A DNA stretch of 64,000 bases from a virus: the IMG/VR virus record IMGVR_UViG_3300032265_003779, positions 1 through 64,000 of that record. One strand, 5' to 3'. This document shows, piece after piece, positions 41,809 to 49,263 of this stretch (the first letter of the stretch is position 1; the number at the start of each line of letters is the position of its first letter). The notes beneath the pieces are model-generated. The model was not told the DNA's origin. It saw nothing but the letters and a program-made list of their open reading frames with translations, and ran no database searches. The position numbers were made by a program, and so were the translations under genes.

Positions 41809-42176
41809 TTGAACTCCGTATTTTCTGCCCATTGATATAGATCTTTTTTGTTGAAAAAGACTGGCTTGTTCAACTTTTTAAACTCTTCAACTTCTCCATC
41901 TGCTCCTGAGCTATCGTATTGGGAGTAGTTTAGTTTTTCATTAACAACGCCCAATCTCAAACATGCATCATATCTGTTTAAAAGAGCCAAATCATATGCT
42001 ATCCAGTCTTTGTAAGGTCTTGGAAAAATTGTATGTTGAAAATGCGACCAAAGAGGAACTACGGGAATTACTATTTTCTCATCCATCAATTCATCAAAAA
42101 CCTTACATTGAAAGTGGACATTAACACTAACGTCACCTTTTGTATATGGAGAAGCAATATAAACTACTGGTTTCAT
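41805..42176 (-). CDS. Deoxyribosyltransferase/DUF4406-like protein
   Basis: A 123-residue protein starting at ATG 42176 (MKPVVYIASPYTKGD), the strand and P-loop-like start of DUF4406 and deoxyribosyltransferase-like proteins. RYDACLRLGV fits the position of the nucleotide-binding helix, and SSGADGEVEEFKKLNKPVFF resembles the conserved SxGxxxExxxAxxxxxPV pattern. A GTG 15 bases upstream is an alternative start. Likely nucleotide metabolism together with the gene at 40714. Confidence 0.6.
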   Translation of the reverse strand: MKPVVYIASPYTKGDVSVNVHFQCKVFDELMDEKIVIPVVPLWSHFQHTIFPRPYKDWIAYDLALLNRYDACLRLGVVNEKLNYSQYDSSGADGEVEEFKKLNKPVFFNKKDLYQWAENTEFK

Positions 42177-42285
42177 GCTATTATGATACACAAATTCTAC
42201 AGTATAATCAAGAGTTAAAAATAAAAAAATTTAATTTTTTTTATTATTAAAGTAATATATATGTTATAAAGAAGGAGACTTTCAT

Positions 42286-42603
42286 ATGGCAGACTACATT
42301 GTTAAATTAAATCCGGATGTTGTTAATATGGGCACTGAAGGAGGAATGGATAGCTCTTTAGTAGACGGCAAGTCTATTCAAAGAACACTTCATGGTTTAA
42401 TGGTAGTAAATGGCGAAGATCGCAAAATGGTTGGAAAATTAGCAGACGGCGAATCATTTAATGATGTTGTAGAAAAAGAAGATCTTACAGATATGGTTAC
42501 GCCAACTCCTACACCTACACCAACAAAGACTCCTACACCTACACCAACAAAGACTCCTACACCTACACCAACAAAGACTCCTACACCTACACCAACAGCG
42601 TGA
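42286..42603 (+). CDS. Small structural protein with TPTPTK tail
   Basis: A 105-residue protein. The N-terminal 65 residues share motifs with the protein at 9201 (YIVKLN, GKSIQRTL, KLADGESFND). The last 34 residues are a Thr-Pro-Lys tail (TPTPTKTPTPTPTK). AGAAGGAGACTTTC precedes the ATG. Probably a small virion protein whose tail projects from the surface or is glycosylated. Confidence 0.7.
   Translation: MADYIVKLNPDVVNMGTEGGMDSSLVDGKSIQRTLHGLMVVNGEDRKMVGKLADGESFNDVVEKEDLTDMVTPTPTPTPTKTPTPTPTKTPTPTPTKTPTPTPTA
42498..42600 (+). repeat. 24-bp tandem repeat encoding TPTPTPTK
   Basis: About four copies of a 24-base unit (ACTCCTACACCTACACCAAC plus AAAG) encode the Thr-Pro-Lys tail of the small structural protein. 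Confidence 0.85.
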
Positions 42604-42615
42604 TGAAGATTAGCT

Positions 42616-42858
42616 CTAACGGGGCGAAATTTCGTTACTTGTTCTGTGGATTGTTGGATAAGTGTTAGGCGGAATTTCGTCACAAACTAAAATTTCATCA
42701 CCATTTTCAGATTTAGTTCCAAACATAAAAGAATCTTTACCTAAAACTCTAAACTCTACATTGTCTAGTTTCAGGATAACTTTGTCGGTATCTTTGTCGG
42801 TAAAAACTATGCTATCCCTGTATGAATAAACTATCTGTGAAGATTTCTTAGGCGTCAA
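42616..42858 (-). CDS. Hypothetical protein, 80 aa, TTG start
   Basis: Starts with TTG at 42858, overlapping the upstream stop as TTGA, the same way other genes here overlap as ATGA. No other early start exists. Beta-prone: SSQIVYSYRDSIVFTDKDTD, then DSFMFGTKSENGDEILV. No family recognised. Confidence 0.5.
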   Translation of the reverse strand: MTPKKSSQIVYSYRDSIVFTDKDTDKVILKLDNVEFRVLGKDSFMFGTKSENGDEILVCDEIPPNTYPTIHRTSNEISPR

Positions 42859-43019
42859 AAAAAATGGTATAAACTAAAGGTCAACAAGGCGGTGATCACG
42901 CAGCATGTAAGTATCCAGGGTCTTTCTTTATCGCTGAATCTCGTAACTTCTGGTCTTTTGTCGCTGAATCTCGTAACTTCTGGTCTGTAGATTTTATGGA
43001 AAAAATAAAATAGATTCAT
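42855..43019 (-). CDS. Mini-protein with 10-aa repeat and membrane helix, 54 aa
   Basis: Overlaps the upstream gene by ATGA and the downstream TTG-started gene by TTGA. It reads MNLFYFFHKIY, then two exact copies of RPEVTRFSDK, then a hydrophobic C-terminus (WILTCCVITALLTFSLYHFF). The tight overlaps on both sides support it as real. The exact repeat corresponds to a 26-base direct DNA repeat. Function unknown. Confidence 0.55.
   Translation of the reverse strand: MNLFYFFHKIYRPEVTRFSDKRPEVTRFSDKERPWILTCCVITALLTFSLYHFF
42931..42986. repeat. 26-bp direct repeat, period 30
   Basis: TCGCTGAATCTCGTAACTTC plus TGGTCT occurs at 42931-42956 and again at 42961-42986. It lies in frame in the 54-residue mini-gene and encodes its repeated decapeptide. 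Confidence 0.95.
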
Positions 43020-43342
43020 ACTGGCTCCACACAATTTCTGTCAATGCAAACAATATTTGGGGCATCAACGACTTGAAAAATTCCATCACTATTTCTTTTA
43101 GCAAGTTTTTCTGACTGGAAAAAGAAATTGGCTAGTAGACCAGCCGTAAACACTTTTTCGTCCCAATCATCAAACTGAATTATCCCCTCGGGAATAATTT
43201 CTTCGACAATATCAGGGAGAACTTGAATTTGCATTTCATGAGGCATTTCGGTAAAACCACTACACTCCAGAACATTCGGCTTAGCATGAGGAACATACCA
43301 AACTAAGTCCTTGATACGATCTTTAAGCAGTTTAAATTTCAT
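43016..43342 (-). CDS. Hypothetical protein, 108 aa
   Basis: An acidic 108-residue protein: KDLVWYVPHAKPNVLECSGF, then IIPEGIIQFDDWDEKVFTAG and a C-terminus with VCIDRNCVEPV. It overlaps the mini-gene downstream by ATGA. Upstream binding site is weak (GAAAGTAGAAA). No family recognised. Confidence 0.6.
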   Translation of the reverse strand: MKFKLLKDRIKDLVWYVPHAKPNVLECSGFTEMPHEMQIQVLPDIVEEIIPEGIIQFDDWDEKVFTAGLLANFFFQSEKLAKRNSDGIFQVVDAPNIVCIDRNCVEPV

Positions 43343-43352
43343 TTTCTACTTT

Positions 43353-43754
43353 CTAAAGTAGTGTAACATCTTTTGTAAATTTATTAAATTTTAAAGTAAT
43401 TTTTCTTACAAGAGGTTTACTTTCATCATAATTAAACGAGCATTCATCTGCTATTACCTCTAATGTGGCAAAGTTAACCTCACGTAAAACATTACCAACT
43501 GCGTCGTAGGACTTAAATTTTAATAAGTCCATAGAATGATCCATAAAAATCCAATTCTCTAATTGTTTGTCTGTTAGTGTGTCTTTATGTTCATTAAAAA
43601 TTTCATAAAAACCTATTATTATATTTTTTTTAATTAAATCAAATTTAAATTCACAAATTGTATTTTTAAAATTATTATATTTTGACAAACTAGACTCTAA
43701 AGTGAATCTGTAGTTCATTGAAATAGTTGCTTGTTTTTCAGGTGTAGAATCCAT
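43353..43754 (-). CDS. Hypothetical protein, 133 aa
   Basis: A 133-residue protein with beta-prone stretches (ISMNYRFTLESSL, FKFDLIKKNIIIGFYEIF, PLVRKITLKFNKF). AAGAGATAAAAA precedes the ATG. It could be a structural component but shows no known motif. It is the first gene after a long inverted repeat downstream of the sedolisin gene. Confidence 0.6.
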   Translation of the reverse strand: MDSTPEKQATISMNYRFTLESSLSKYNNFKNTICEFKFDLIKKNIIIGFYEIFNEHKDTLTDKQLENWIFMDHSMDLLKFKSYDAVGNVLREVNFATLEVIADECSFNYDESKPLVRKITLKFNKFTKDVTLL

Positions 43755-43770
43755 ATTTTTATCTCTTTTT

Positions 43771-43831
43771 TAATAAGGTTTTTCCAAGTATACAGAAATA
43801 CTAGGAAAAGTCAACTGTTTTCACCTTATTA
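43771..43831. repeat. Nested inverted repeat after the sedolisin gene
   Basis: An inner stem (TTTTCC-A-AGTAT, 43780-43791, with ATACT-A-GGAAAA, 43798-43809; one A/A mismatch) lies inside an outer 9-bp stem (TAATAAGGT at 43771, ACCTTATTA at 43823). It sits between two reverse-strand genes; the outer arm includes the sedolisin stop. There is no T run, so a processing or stability element is as likely as a terminator. Confidence 0.6.
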
Positions 43832-44885
43832 AATTGTTGAATAATATATTTTTTATTGTGCCAAGACCAGTGCAGGCGTCCCAACCGGATTTTGCTGTGA
43901 ATCCGCCATTATTACCAGAAACAATATCATTAAAATTAGACAAACTTAAAGAATAAAGCTTTGGATTAATGAATCCTAAACTTCTACGAGCAGCTTGATT
44001 GCATCTAGCTATATAAGCAGCCCAAATAGGAGATACAGCACTTGTTCCTCCAAAAATATATAATCCACCATCAACTATAACCTTGATTCCGGTAGCAGGA
44101 TCAGCAACACCAGAAACGTCTGGAACGCCTCTTTTGTTTCCAGTTGGAATAGCTGAATTTTGCCATACAGGTTTTGAAAACAAAGCACTATCTCCCCCAC
44201 CAGTAGCTCCGTAGCCGTTATTCCAAACCGTTTCTGATAACCAAGTAGCTCCAGAAGAAGAAAGTGTAGTTCCTCCACAAGCTAAAACATATGGACTACT
44301 TGCTGGAAAATCTACATGATTACCAATTTCTCCATCGGTACTTCCAGAATCCCCAGATGCTACAGTCACTGTAATGTTTGCAGAAACAGCTCTTTGAAAA
44401 GCACTATTCATTCCTGATATTCCTGATAATGTCCATTGATCTTCTGGTGCTCCCCAAGATATACTAATTATATTAACTCTGTCTGTAACAGCTCTGTTAA
44501 TAGCATTTATAAAACCCTGCTCGCTATTAGGAGCTATATAAACAATTGGTGTTATACCATTTGCCAAGCCTATTGTGGTGCACAAATCAAGCATTACCTC
44601 ACCATCGTCTGAATAAGCATTGGTTGGGCGATTTCTTGCTCCATCCACGGAAACAAATTGAACAGTAGGAGATCTTAAACCCAATCTTGAAAAATAAAGA
44701 TTTAAATCTGGTTGTTTGAAACCACCACCTAATTCTATAAAAGCAACTTTTTGCCCAGTGCCATTATAGGAAGTTGGAAATCCATAAATTGGAGCCAATT
44801 GATTTGGATAATACCATTGTGTAACAATGTTGCTGTTAGCTAATATGGAGCTATTTTCCAGGCGACGATAATAAGGTTTGAACAC
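43821..44885 (-). CDS. Sedolisin (S53) serine-carboxyl protease
   Basis: A 354-residue protease. Sedolisin catalytic residues are present: Glu96 and Asp100 in DDGEVMLDLCTTIG, the oxyanion Asp179 in VASGDSGSTDG and Ser282 in GGTSAVSPIWAA. The C-terminal calcium loop is NDIVSGNNGGFTAKSGWDAC. The usual N-terminal prodomain is missing, and there is no signal peptide, so it is probably active without processing. It starts with GTG, with AAGGAGGTTAAG upstream. Most sedolisins work in acid; a virion-borne enzyme acting on host surface proteins is one possibility. Confidence 0.85.
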   Translation of the reverse strand: MFKPYYRRLENSSILANSNIVTQWYYPNQLAPIYGFPTSYNGTGQKVAFIELGGGFKQPDLNLYFSRLGLRSPTVQFVSVDGARNRPTNAYSDDGEVMLDLCTTIGLANGITPIVYIAPNSEQGFINAINRAVTDRVNIISISWGAPEDQWTLSGISGMNSAFQRAVSANITVTVASGDSGSTDGEIGNHVDFPASSPYVLACGGTTLSSSGATWLSETVWNNGYGATGGGDSALFSKPVWQNSAIPTGNKRGVPDVSGVADPATGIKVIVDGGLYIFGGTSAVSPIWAAYIARCNQAARRSLGFINPKLYSLSLSNFNDIVSGNNGGFTAKSGWDACTGLGTIKNILFNNLIR

Positions 44886-44930
44886 CTTAACCTCCTTGTT
44901 AAAGTTACTTCTCTATAGTATATATTATTC

Positions 44931-46901
44931 TTAATAATTAATTCTTAAGCTCGACCTGTGATATTTGCTTAGCAAAGCAAGTTTTCTTTTGCCAAGAATC
45001 TTAGTTATTTTTTCCTCAGCCTTATGAATATTTAATTGTTTATATTTTCTAATAAGATTATAAACATCATCTCCATCCATATTTTCATGCTTGGCTGCAA
45101 CTCCTTCTAAAAATCCTTTGATTTGTTCTGTGGTAAGATCTACTCCTTGCCATCTTATAAAATTTCCTGTCTGCTCTGATTCCATCTTGCTGTATAAAAA
45201 TCCTTGTTTTAAATTAAGTTGGCTTACTATTTCTGATCCTAGCATAGACGCCATCTCTTTCCCAGGAGTGTATGGAACTTTAACAGGCTTAGACTCAGGC
45301 TTCTGGAAATCCCATACCGTCCTGTCCCAGATAGTTGAAGTTGACTTTTGATTGAGTTGGCACATTAGCAAGTCTGTTATATCTGAATTTCTTAATTTAT
45401 TTTCAAGAATACCGGATGTTCTAAAGGTGTTGATAGTTTTTTGTTTATCTTTACTTAGCAATAATACTTTAACAAAGTAGTCTGAGGGCAAATTAATCTC
45501 GGATCCTGCTTTTGCTAATATTTTAAGTATATCAAAACTATAGTCAAATTTTTCAATAATCTTTATTAGCTCTTGTGGCGATAGTATTTTGGCTACCTTT
45601 GATGACGATTTGCTATAGATAGTATCTAAATTTTCAAGGTTAGCCGCTTTAATTATATTTGACCATGTATTGCTGTCAAGCATGTGTTGATCGTAACTTC
45701 CTTTGTAGACTACATCAAGAATCTTTTTAATTACTTTTTGAACAAAGCTTTCTTCGTTCTTTTCAATTATTTCTTCTATAATCGAAGATAGCCTAAGGCG
45801 TCCTGCACCCATGTCCCAAATCTTTACCGCAGCGTTTAAAAACAATTCAATATTATCTATACTTTTTTCATCTGCTGCTCGCATTAAACTCTTTTCAATA
45901 GTTGATAGAGTTACTCTTTTAAGATTTCCAGACTTTATTTTTTCTATAAGATCTTCATAGCTAGAGACAGATACTACCGGAAGGTTATAGCAGCTTATTG
46001 GAGAATTGTGAGCCATTAAGAAGTCATACTCATCACCCAATACTTCTTCTGGTGGCAAGTTTCTTACGTCATGAAATTGATGGTTTAATGCATCATCACA
46101 GCTTACAAATTGATATTTAACTTTATCTTTTACGTGAAAAATATATATGTCGTTTTTGGCGTAATTTCTGTGATATGTTCCTGTAGGGTCTGCTGTGCAG
46201 AAGTTTCCACCTTTGCCATACTTACAGAGAACCATATGTCTTTCACCAATTAATTTTTCTTTTTGTTTTTCATCCTCTTTATAGAAAGAAAGCTTAGGAC
46301 ACCGGTATAAAGTATAATCGCCTTCTTTTGCTACCGTTTGAATTAATCTTGAATCTTCACTTAATGTTTGACCAGACTTTTTAAGGCGTTCTTGTTCACG
46401 TTTGCTAATTTCCTGACTTCTTTCGATAGCAGCGTCTGTGTAAAATTTAGATTCACTGCCTATGACCAGCCAGCCTTTAGCTCCAATTTCAGATTTAGGC
46501 AACTCTCCGCTACTTATTCTTCTTTTGGTTTCATCTATAGCAGCTCTTAAATCTTCGTCGTGCCAAGCATCATTATAAGAAACAATAAAACCCATACTAA
46601 AAGCAAACCAATTATAGTTTTCAACATTTTTTTCTTTTAAAACATTTATTATTGATCTCGCCTTGGCTATTCCAGCGAGTCTTTCAAGCCTGGGTCCTTC
46701 GTCAGAACGCAGGTGAGGTATTCCTATAAGGAATTTTAAATCAATATTGCTATAAACACCCCCTAAAAAATCTTTTAATGAGTTTAACACTCCATTTTCT
46801 CTTGGGTTGTTTTTTGCGTATTTCTCTAGATTATCACACCAAAGACCCCAATTTTGTTCTGCGTTTTCGTTTAATATTAATAACCAATGCTTAAAATTCA
46901 T
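44931..46901 (-). CDS. Large tagged protein, paralogue 1 (656 aa)
   Basis: Starts MNFKHWLLILNENAEQN, a form of the recurrent tag. Residues about 85-150 share with paralogue 2 a nearly identical block (NVLKEKNVENYNWFAFS, then GELPKSEIGAKGW). A central domain has HMVLCKYGKGGNFCTADPTG and YAKNDIYIFHVKDK, a KYGKG-x-WCT-type domain I have seen in phage proteins without known function. The C-terminal 300 residues are helical repeats, possibly HEAT-like. The ATG follows TATATATAAATTATA without a binding site. Confidence 0.7.
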   Translation of the reverse strand: MNFKHWLLILNENAEQNWGLWCDNLEKYAKNNPRENGVLNSLKDFLGGVYSNIDLKFLIGIPHLRSDEGPRLERLAGIAKARSIINVLKEKNVENYNWFAFSMGFIVSYNDAWHDEDLRAAIDETKRRISSGELPKSEIGAKGWLVIGSESKFYTDAAIERSQEISKREQERLKKSGQTLSEDSRLIQTVAKEGDYTLYRCPKLSFYKEDEKQKEKLIGERHMVLCKYGKGGNFCTADPTGTYHRNYAKNDIYIFHVKDKVKYQFVSCDDALNHQFHDVRNLPPEEVLGDEYDFLMAHNSPISCYNLPVVSVSSYEDLIEKIKSGNLKRVTLSTIEKSLMRAADEKSIDNIELFLNAAVKIWDMGAGRLRLSSIIEEIIEKNEESFVQKVIKKILDVVYKGSYDQHMLDSNTWSNIIKAANLENLDTIYSKSSSKVAKILSPQELIKIIEKFDYSFDILKILAKAGSEINLPSDYFVKVLLLSKDKQKTINTFRTSGILENKLRNSDITDLLMCQLNQKSTSTIWDRTVWDFQKPESKPVKVPYTPGKEMASMLGSEIVSQLNLKQGFLYSKMESEQTGNFIRWQGVDLTTEQIKGFLEGVAAKHENMDGDDVYNLIRKYKQLNIHKAEEKITKILGKRKLALLSKYHRSSLRINY

Positions 46902-46916
46902 TATAATTTATATATA
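46902..46916 (-). promoter_or_regulatory. Late-promoter-like TATATATAAATTATA abutting the ATG
   Basis: Read on the minus strand, TATATATAAATTATA ends one base before the ATG at 46901 and contains TATAAAT, almost the T4 late consensus. No ribosome binding site. Confidence 0.55.
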
Positions 46917-46968
46917 ACTTTAATATATAAATTATAATGGTGGCGGGGACTTGTTTTAAAGGAAAATT

Positions 46969-47175
46969 ATGAAGAGTTTCAATCAATGGTTAGAATCTAA
47001 ACTTCCAGAAATTAATTGTGAATGTGATTGCAAACCTTGTAGAGAAAGTGATTGCAAAAATTGCAATTGCAAAAATTGTAAGTGCAAAGGATGCAAATGC
47101 AAAGAAACAGATGAAGACAAAGAAGGAATGTTTAGAAGAGTGAAAACAGTACCTTTAAAATCAACAGAAAAATGA
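46969..47175 (+). CDS. Metallothionein-like Cys-rich tagged protein
   Basis: A 68-residue protein starting MKSFNQWLESKLPE, the recurrent tag. Residues 17-47 carry about fourteen cysteines in CxC and CxxC spacing (NCECDCKPC, CKNCNCKNC, CKGCKCKE), the layout of metal-binding metallothionein-like proteins. The end is charged and ordinary (GMFRRVKTVPLK). AAAGGAAAATT precedes the ATG. Probably binds zinc, copper or cadmium; whether it is packaged is inferred from the tag. Confidence 0.7.
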   Translation: MKSFNQWLESKLPEINCECDCKPCRESDCKNCNCKNCKCKGCKCKETDEDKEGMFRRVKTVPLKSTEK

Positions 47176-47316
47176 TTATTTGATTTCAATAACTATTTTG
47201 TTTTTATCTTTGGTTACTTTAAAACCTTTTGGTGTTAAGTTTTTGTAATAATCTAAATACATTTCTATTTTAGACTTTTTACCTTCTTTTTCTTCTACAT
47301 ATTTTTTAAATTTCAT
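47176..47316 (-). CDS. Tagged mini-protein, 46 aa
   Basis: Overlaps the upstream paralogue gene by ATGA, with GAAGGA before the ATG. Starts MKFKKYVEEKEGKK, a form of the tag, then reads YLDYYKNLTPKGFKVTKDKN and ends KIVIEIK, a helix-strand pattern. It ends one base from the convergent metallothionein-like gene. Function unknown. Confidence 0.6.
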   Translation of the reverse strand: MKFKKYVEEKEGKKSKIEMYLDYYKNLTPKGFKVTKDKNKIVIEIK

Positions 47317-49244
47317 TTTAATCCTTCAGAAGAAAGATTTATTTTTTTGTGATATTGTTCAATAAGATCAAAGAATTTTTCTTTTTGCGTACCACCAATG
47401 TATGAATATAAATATTTTGCAATAGATAAAATCTCTGGTTTCTTGATTTTAGTAATCCTATCACTACCTATTAATTCAAAAATTGATTCTAAATAGTTTT
47501 CTGGGATGTCCTTAGTAGCTTTAGTGAATGCACCGCCGAACATACCAGAATACCACTTTAATATAACTACTACAGCACTAGTGCTTATGTCTTTACTTAA
47601 AAGCCATTTTAAAAATTTAATTTGATAATTAAAATTATTTAACATCATTTGCTTTAATATAAATTCAACTAATTTTCCGGTTATTTTAGCTGTTCTGTTA
47701 TTTAGTATCATTTCTAAAACATCAAATCCATTTTGAGTTACTACTGATGATATGCCATATTCATCTAAATTATTAAGAACTTCTGGTCCTAAAAGGACTA
47801 TTGTTTTTTCTCGTTCTTTACTATGATCTTTTGGTCCGAATTCGTTAATAATCTTCTCGATAGCACCAGAATTTAAATTTGATTTTTTGATAACATCTAT
47901 GTTATCTTTTAATATTTGATATATATTGCCAGGATCGCTTGAAAGAATATTCTTAATAACAAAGCTTGAAATATTGCTAACCCCAACCTCCTTAAAAGAG
48001 TTTGACATTTTTTCAGCAAACTCATCTATTACTTTTTGTGCACCAAGTTTTTTAATAAAAGATTGTAATAATTTATCTTGGTCGTAAGATAAGAATGCAC
48101 TGTCAAACCAACTTGGATCTTTATATTTTATCAGATTTCTTAAAACTTCTATTGACTGATTTTTATCCATTCTTTCTAAGAATGAGTTAATATTTTTAGC
48201 ACCTATATTTTTATAAATATCAGAAGTATCTTCTGAATTCATCAATTCATCAAAACTATAGCTTCTGCTTAAATTGTAACATTTTATCTTAGATTTTAAA
48301 TTTTTATTTAAAATATCATAAACATCACCTTCTAATTCTTTAACTGGTGTGTTGTCTACATCCATGAATTGGTGGTTACGATCATCATTGCAATCTACGA
48401 ACTGATAAGCCGGTTTATCATCTATATGAATTGTGTATATGTTGTTTTTAGAATAATATGGATGATAAGTTCCTTGAGGATTTGCTGTACACCAAACTGT
48501 TCCTTTTCCATATTTACATAATATCATTTGCCGATCTTTTAATGTTTTATCGTCTGGGTTTACTTTGTCTAACGGAGCTCCTACTAGAGCATTTTGTCTT
48601 ATACTATCAAGAGATGGTCCTTTTTCTATCGCTGGAATAAAATATACTTTAATATTTTTTTCACTTTCAATTAACTTTACATATCTTTCATCATCTCCTA
48701 GGGTTTCTCCTTTTTTCTTCATCTTTAACTTAGTTCTATTGCTTATTTCTTGTTGAGCAACTATATAAGCGTCCACATACTGTTGTGCCTCTGCTCCTAT
48801 TGTCATCCAGCCTTTAGTTCCAATTTCAGTTTTAGGCAATTCACCATTGTCTACTCTTTGCTTGGTTACGTCTATGGCTAACTCAAGATCTTCTTGATGA
48901 ATTTCAAGTCTTTTAAATATTGAAAATCCTAAACTAAAAGCAAACCAATTGTAATTTTCAACATTTTTTTCTTTTAAAACATTTATTATAATATCTTTGG
49001 TTTGTTGGTTTATTATGCTATGTAAACTTTCTTTATCAGCATCACTTAAGGTTTTAGGATCAACTCCTATCACAGACTCACGTTCAAATTCCGTTTGGTG
49101 GTACGCTGGGAGGATAATCCAAGAATAAGGTTTAAGCAATCTTTTTTCATTTCCTTTAGCATATTGAAAAGCCAATTCAAGCCATTTATTAAAGTTTTCT
49201 TCTATGTTTTCATTTAAAAATAACCAATGTTTAAAAAATGTCAT
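47313..49244 (-). CDS. Large tagged protein, paralogue 2 (643 aa)
   Basis: Starts MTFFKHWLFLNENIEEN, the tag in the same form as paralogue 1. Shared blocks: NVLKEKNVENYNWFAFSLGF, GELPKTEIGTKGWMTIGAEA, and the central CKYGKGTVWCTANPQGTY followed by YYSKNNIYTIHIDDKPAYQF. The C-terminal half is long helical repeats. The ATG follows GATAAATAATTATT without a ribosome binding site. The WCT-type domain and the tag together suggest a virion-delivered protein of unknown activity. Confidence 0.7.
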   Translation of the reverse strand: MTFFKHWLFLNENIEENFNKWLELAFQYAKGNEKRLLKPYSWIILPAYHQTEFERESVIGVDPKTLSDADKESLHSIINQQTKDIIINVLKEKNVENYNWFAFSLGFSIFKRLEIHQEDLELAIDVTKQRVDNGELPKTEIGTKGWMTIGAEAQQYVDAYIVAQQEISNRTKLKMKKKGETLGDDERYVKLIESEKNIKVYFIPAIEKGPSLDSIRQNALVGAPLDKVNPDDKTLKDRQMILCKYGKGTVWCTANPQGTYHPYYSKNNIYTIHIDDKPAYQFVDCNDDRNHQFMDVDNTPVKELEGDVYDILNKNLKSKIKCYNLSRSYSFDELMNSEDTSDIYKNIGAKNINSFLERMDKNQSIEVLRNLIKYKDPSWFDSAFLSYDQDKLLQSFIKKLGAQKVIDEFAEKMSNSFKEVGVSNISSFVIKNILSSDPGNIYQILKDNIDVIKKSNLNSGAIEKIINEFGPKDHSKEREKTIVLLGPEVLNNLDEYGISSVVTQNGFDVLEMILNNRTAKITGKLVEFILKQMMLNNFNYQIKFLKWLLSKDISTSAVVVILKWYSGMFGGAFTKATKDIPENYLESIFELIGSDRITKIKKPEILSIAKYLYSYIGGTQKEKFFDLIEQYHKKINLSSEGLK

Positions 49245-49258
49245 AATAATTATTTATC
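49245..49258 (-). promoter_or_regulatory. Late-promoter-like GATAAATAATTATT abutting the ATG
   Basis: On the minus strand GATAAATAATTATT directly precedes the ATG at 49244; it contains ATAAATA of the T4 late consensus. No ribosome binding site. Confidence 0.5.
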
Positions 49259-49263
49259 CGTGT

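Noticed and set aside
42625-42634. Palindrome CGAAATTTCG between convergent genes as an operator
   Set aside because: A 10-bp palindrome in AT-rich sequence with no second copy or nearby promoter is not convincing.
42931-42986. Possible CRISPR repeats
   Set aside because: Only two copies, separated by 4 bases, and they lie in frame in a small coding gene; no cas genes are nearby.
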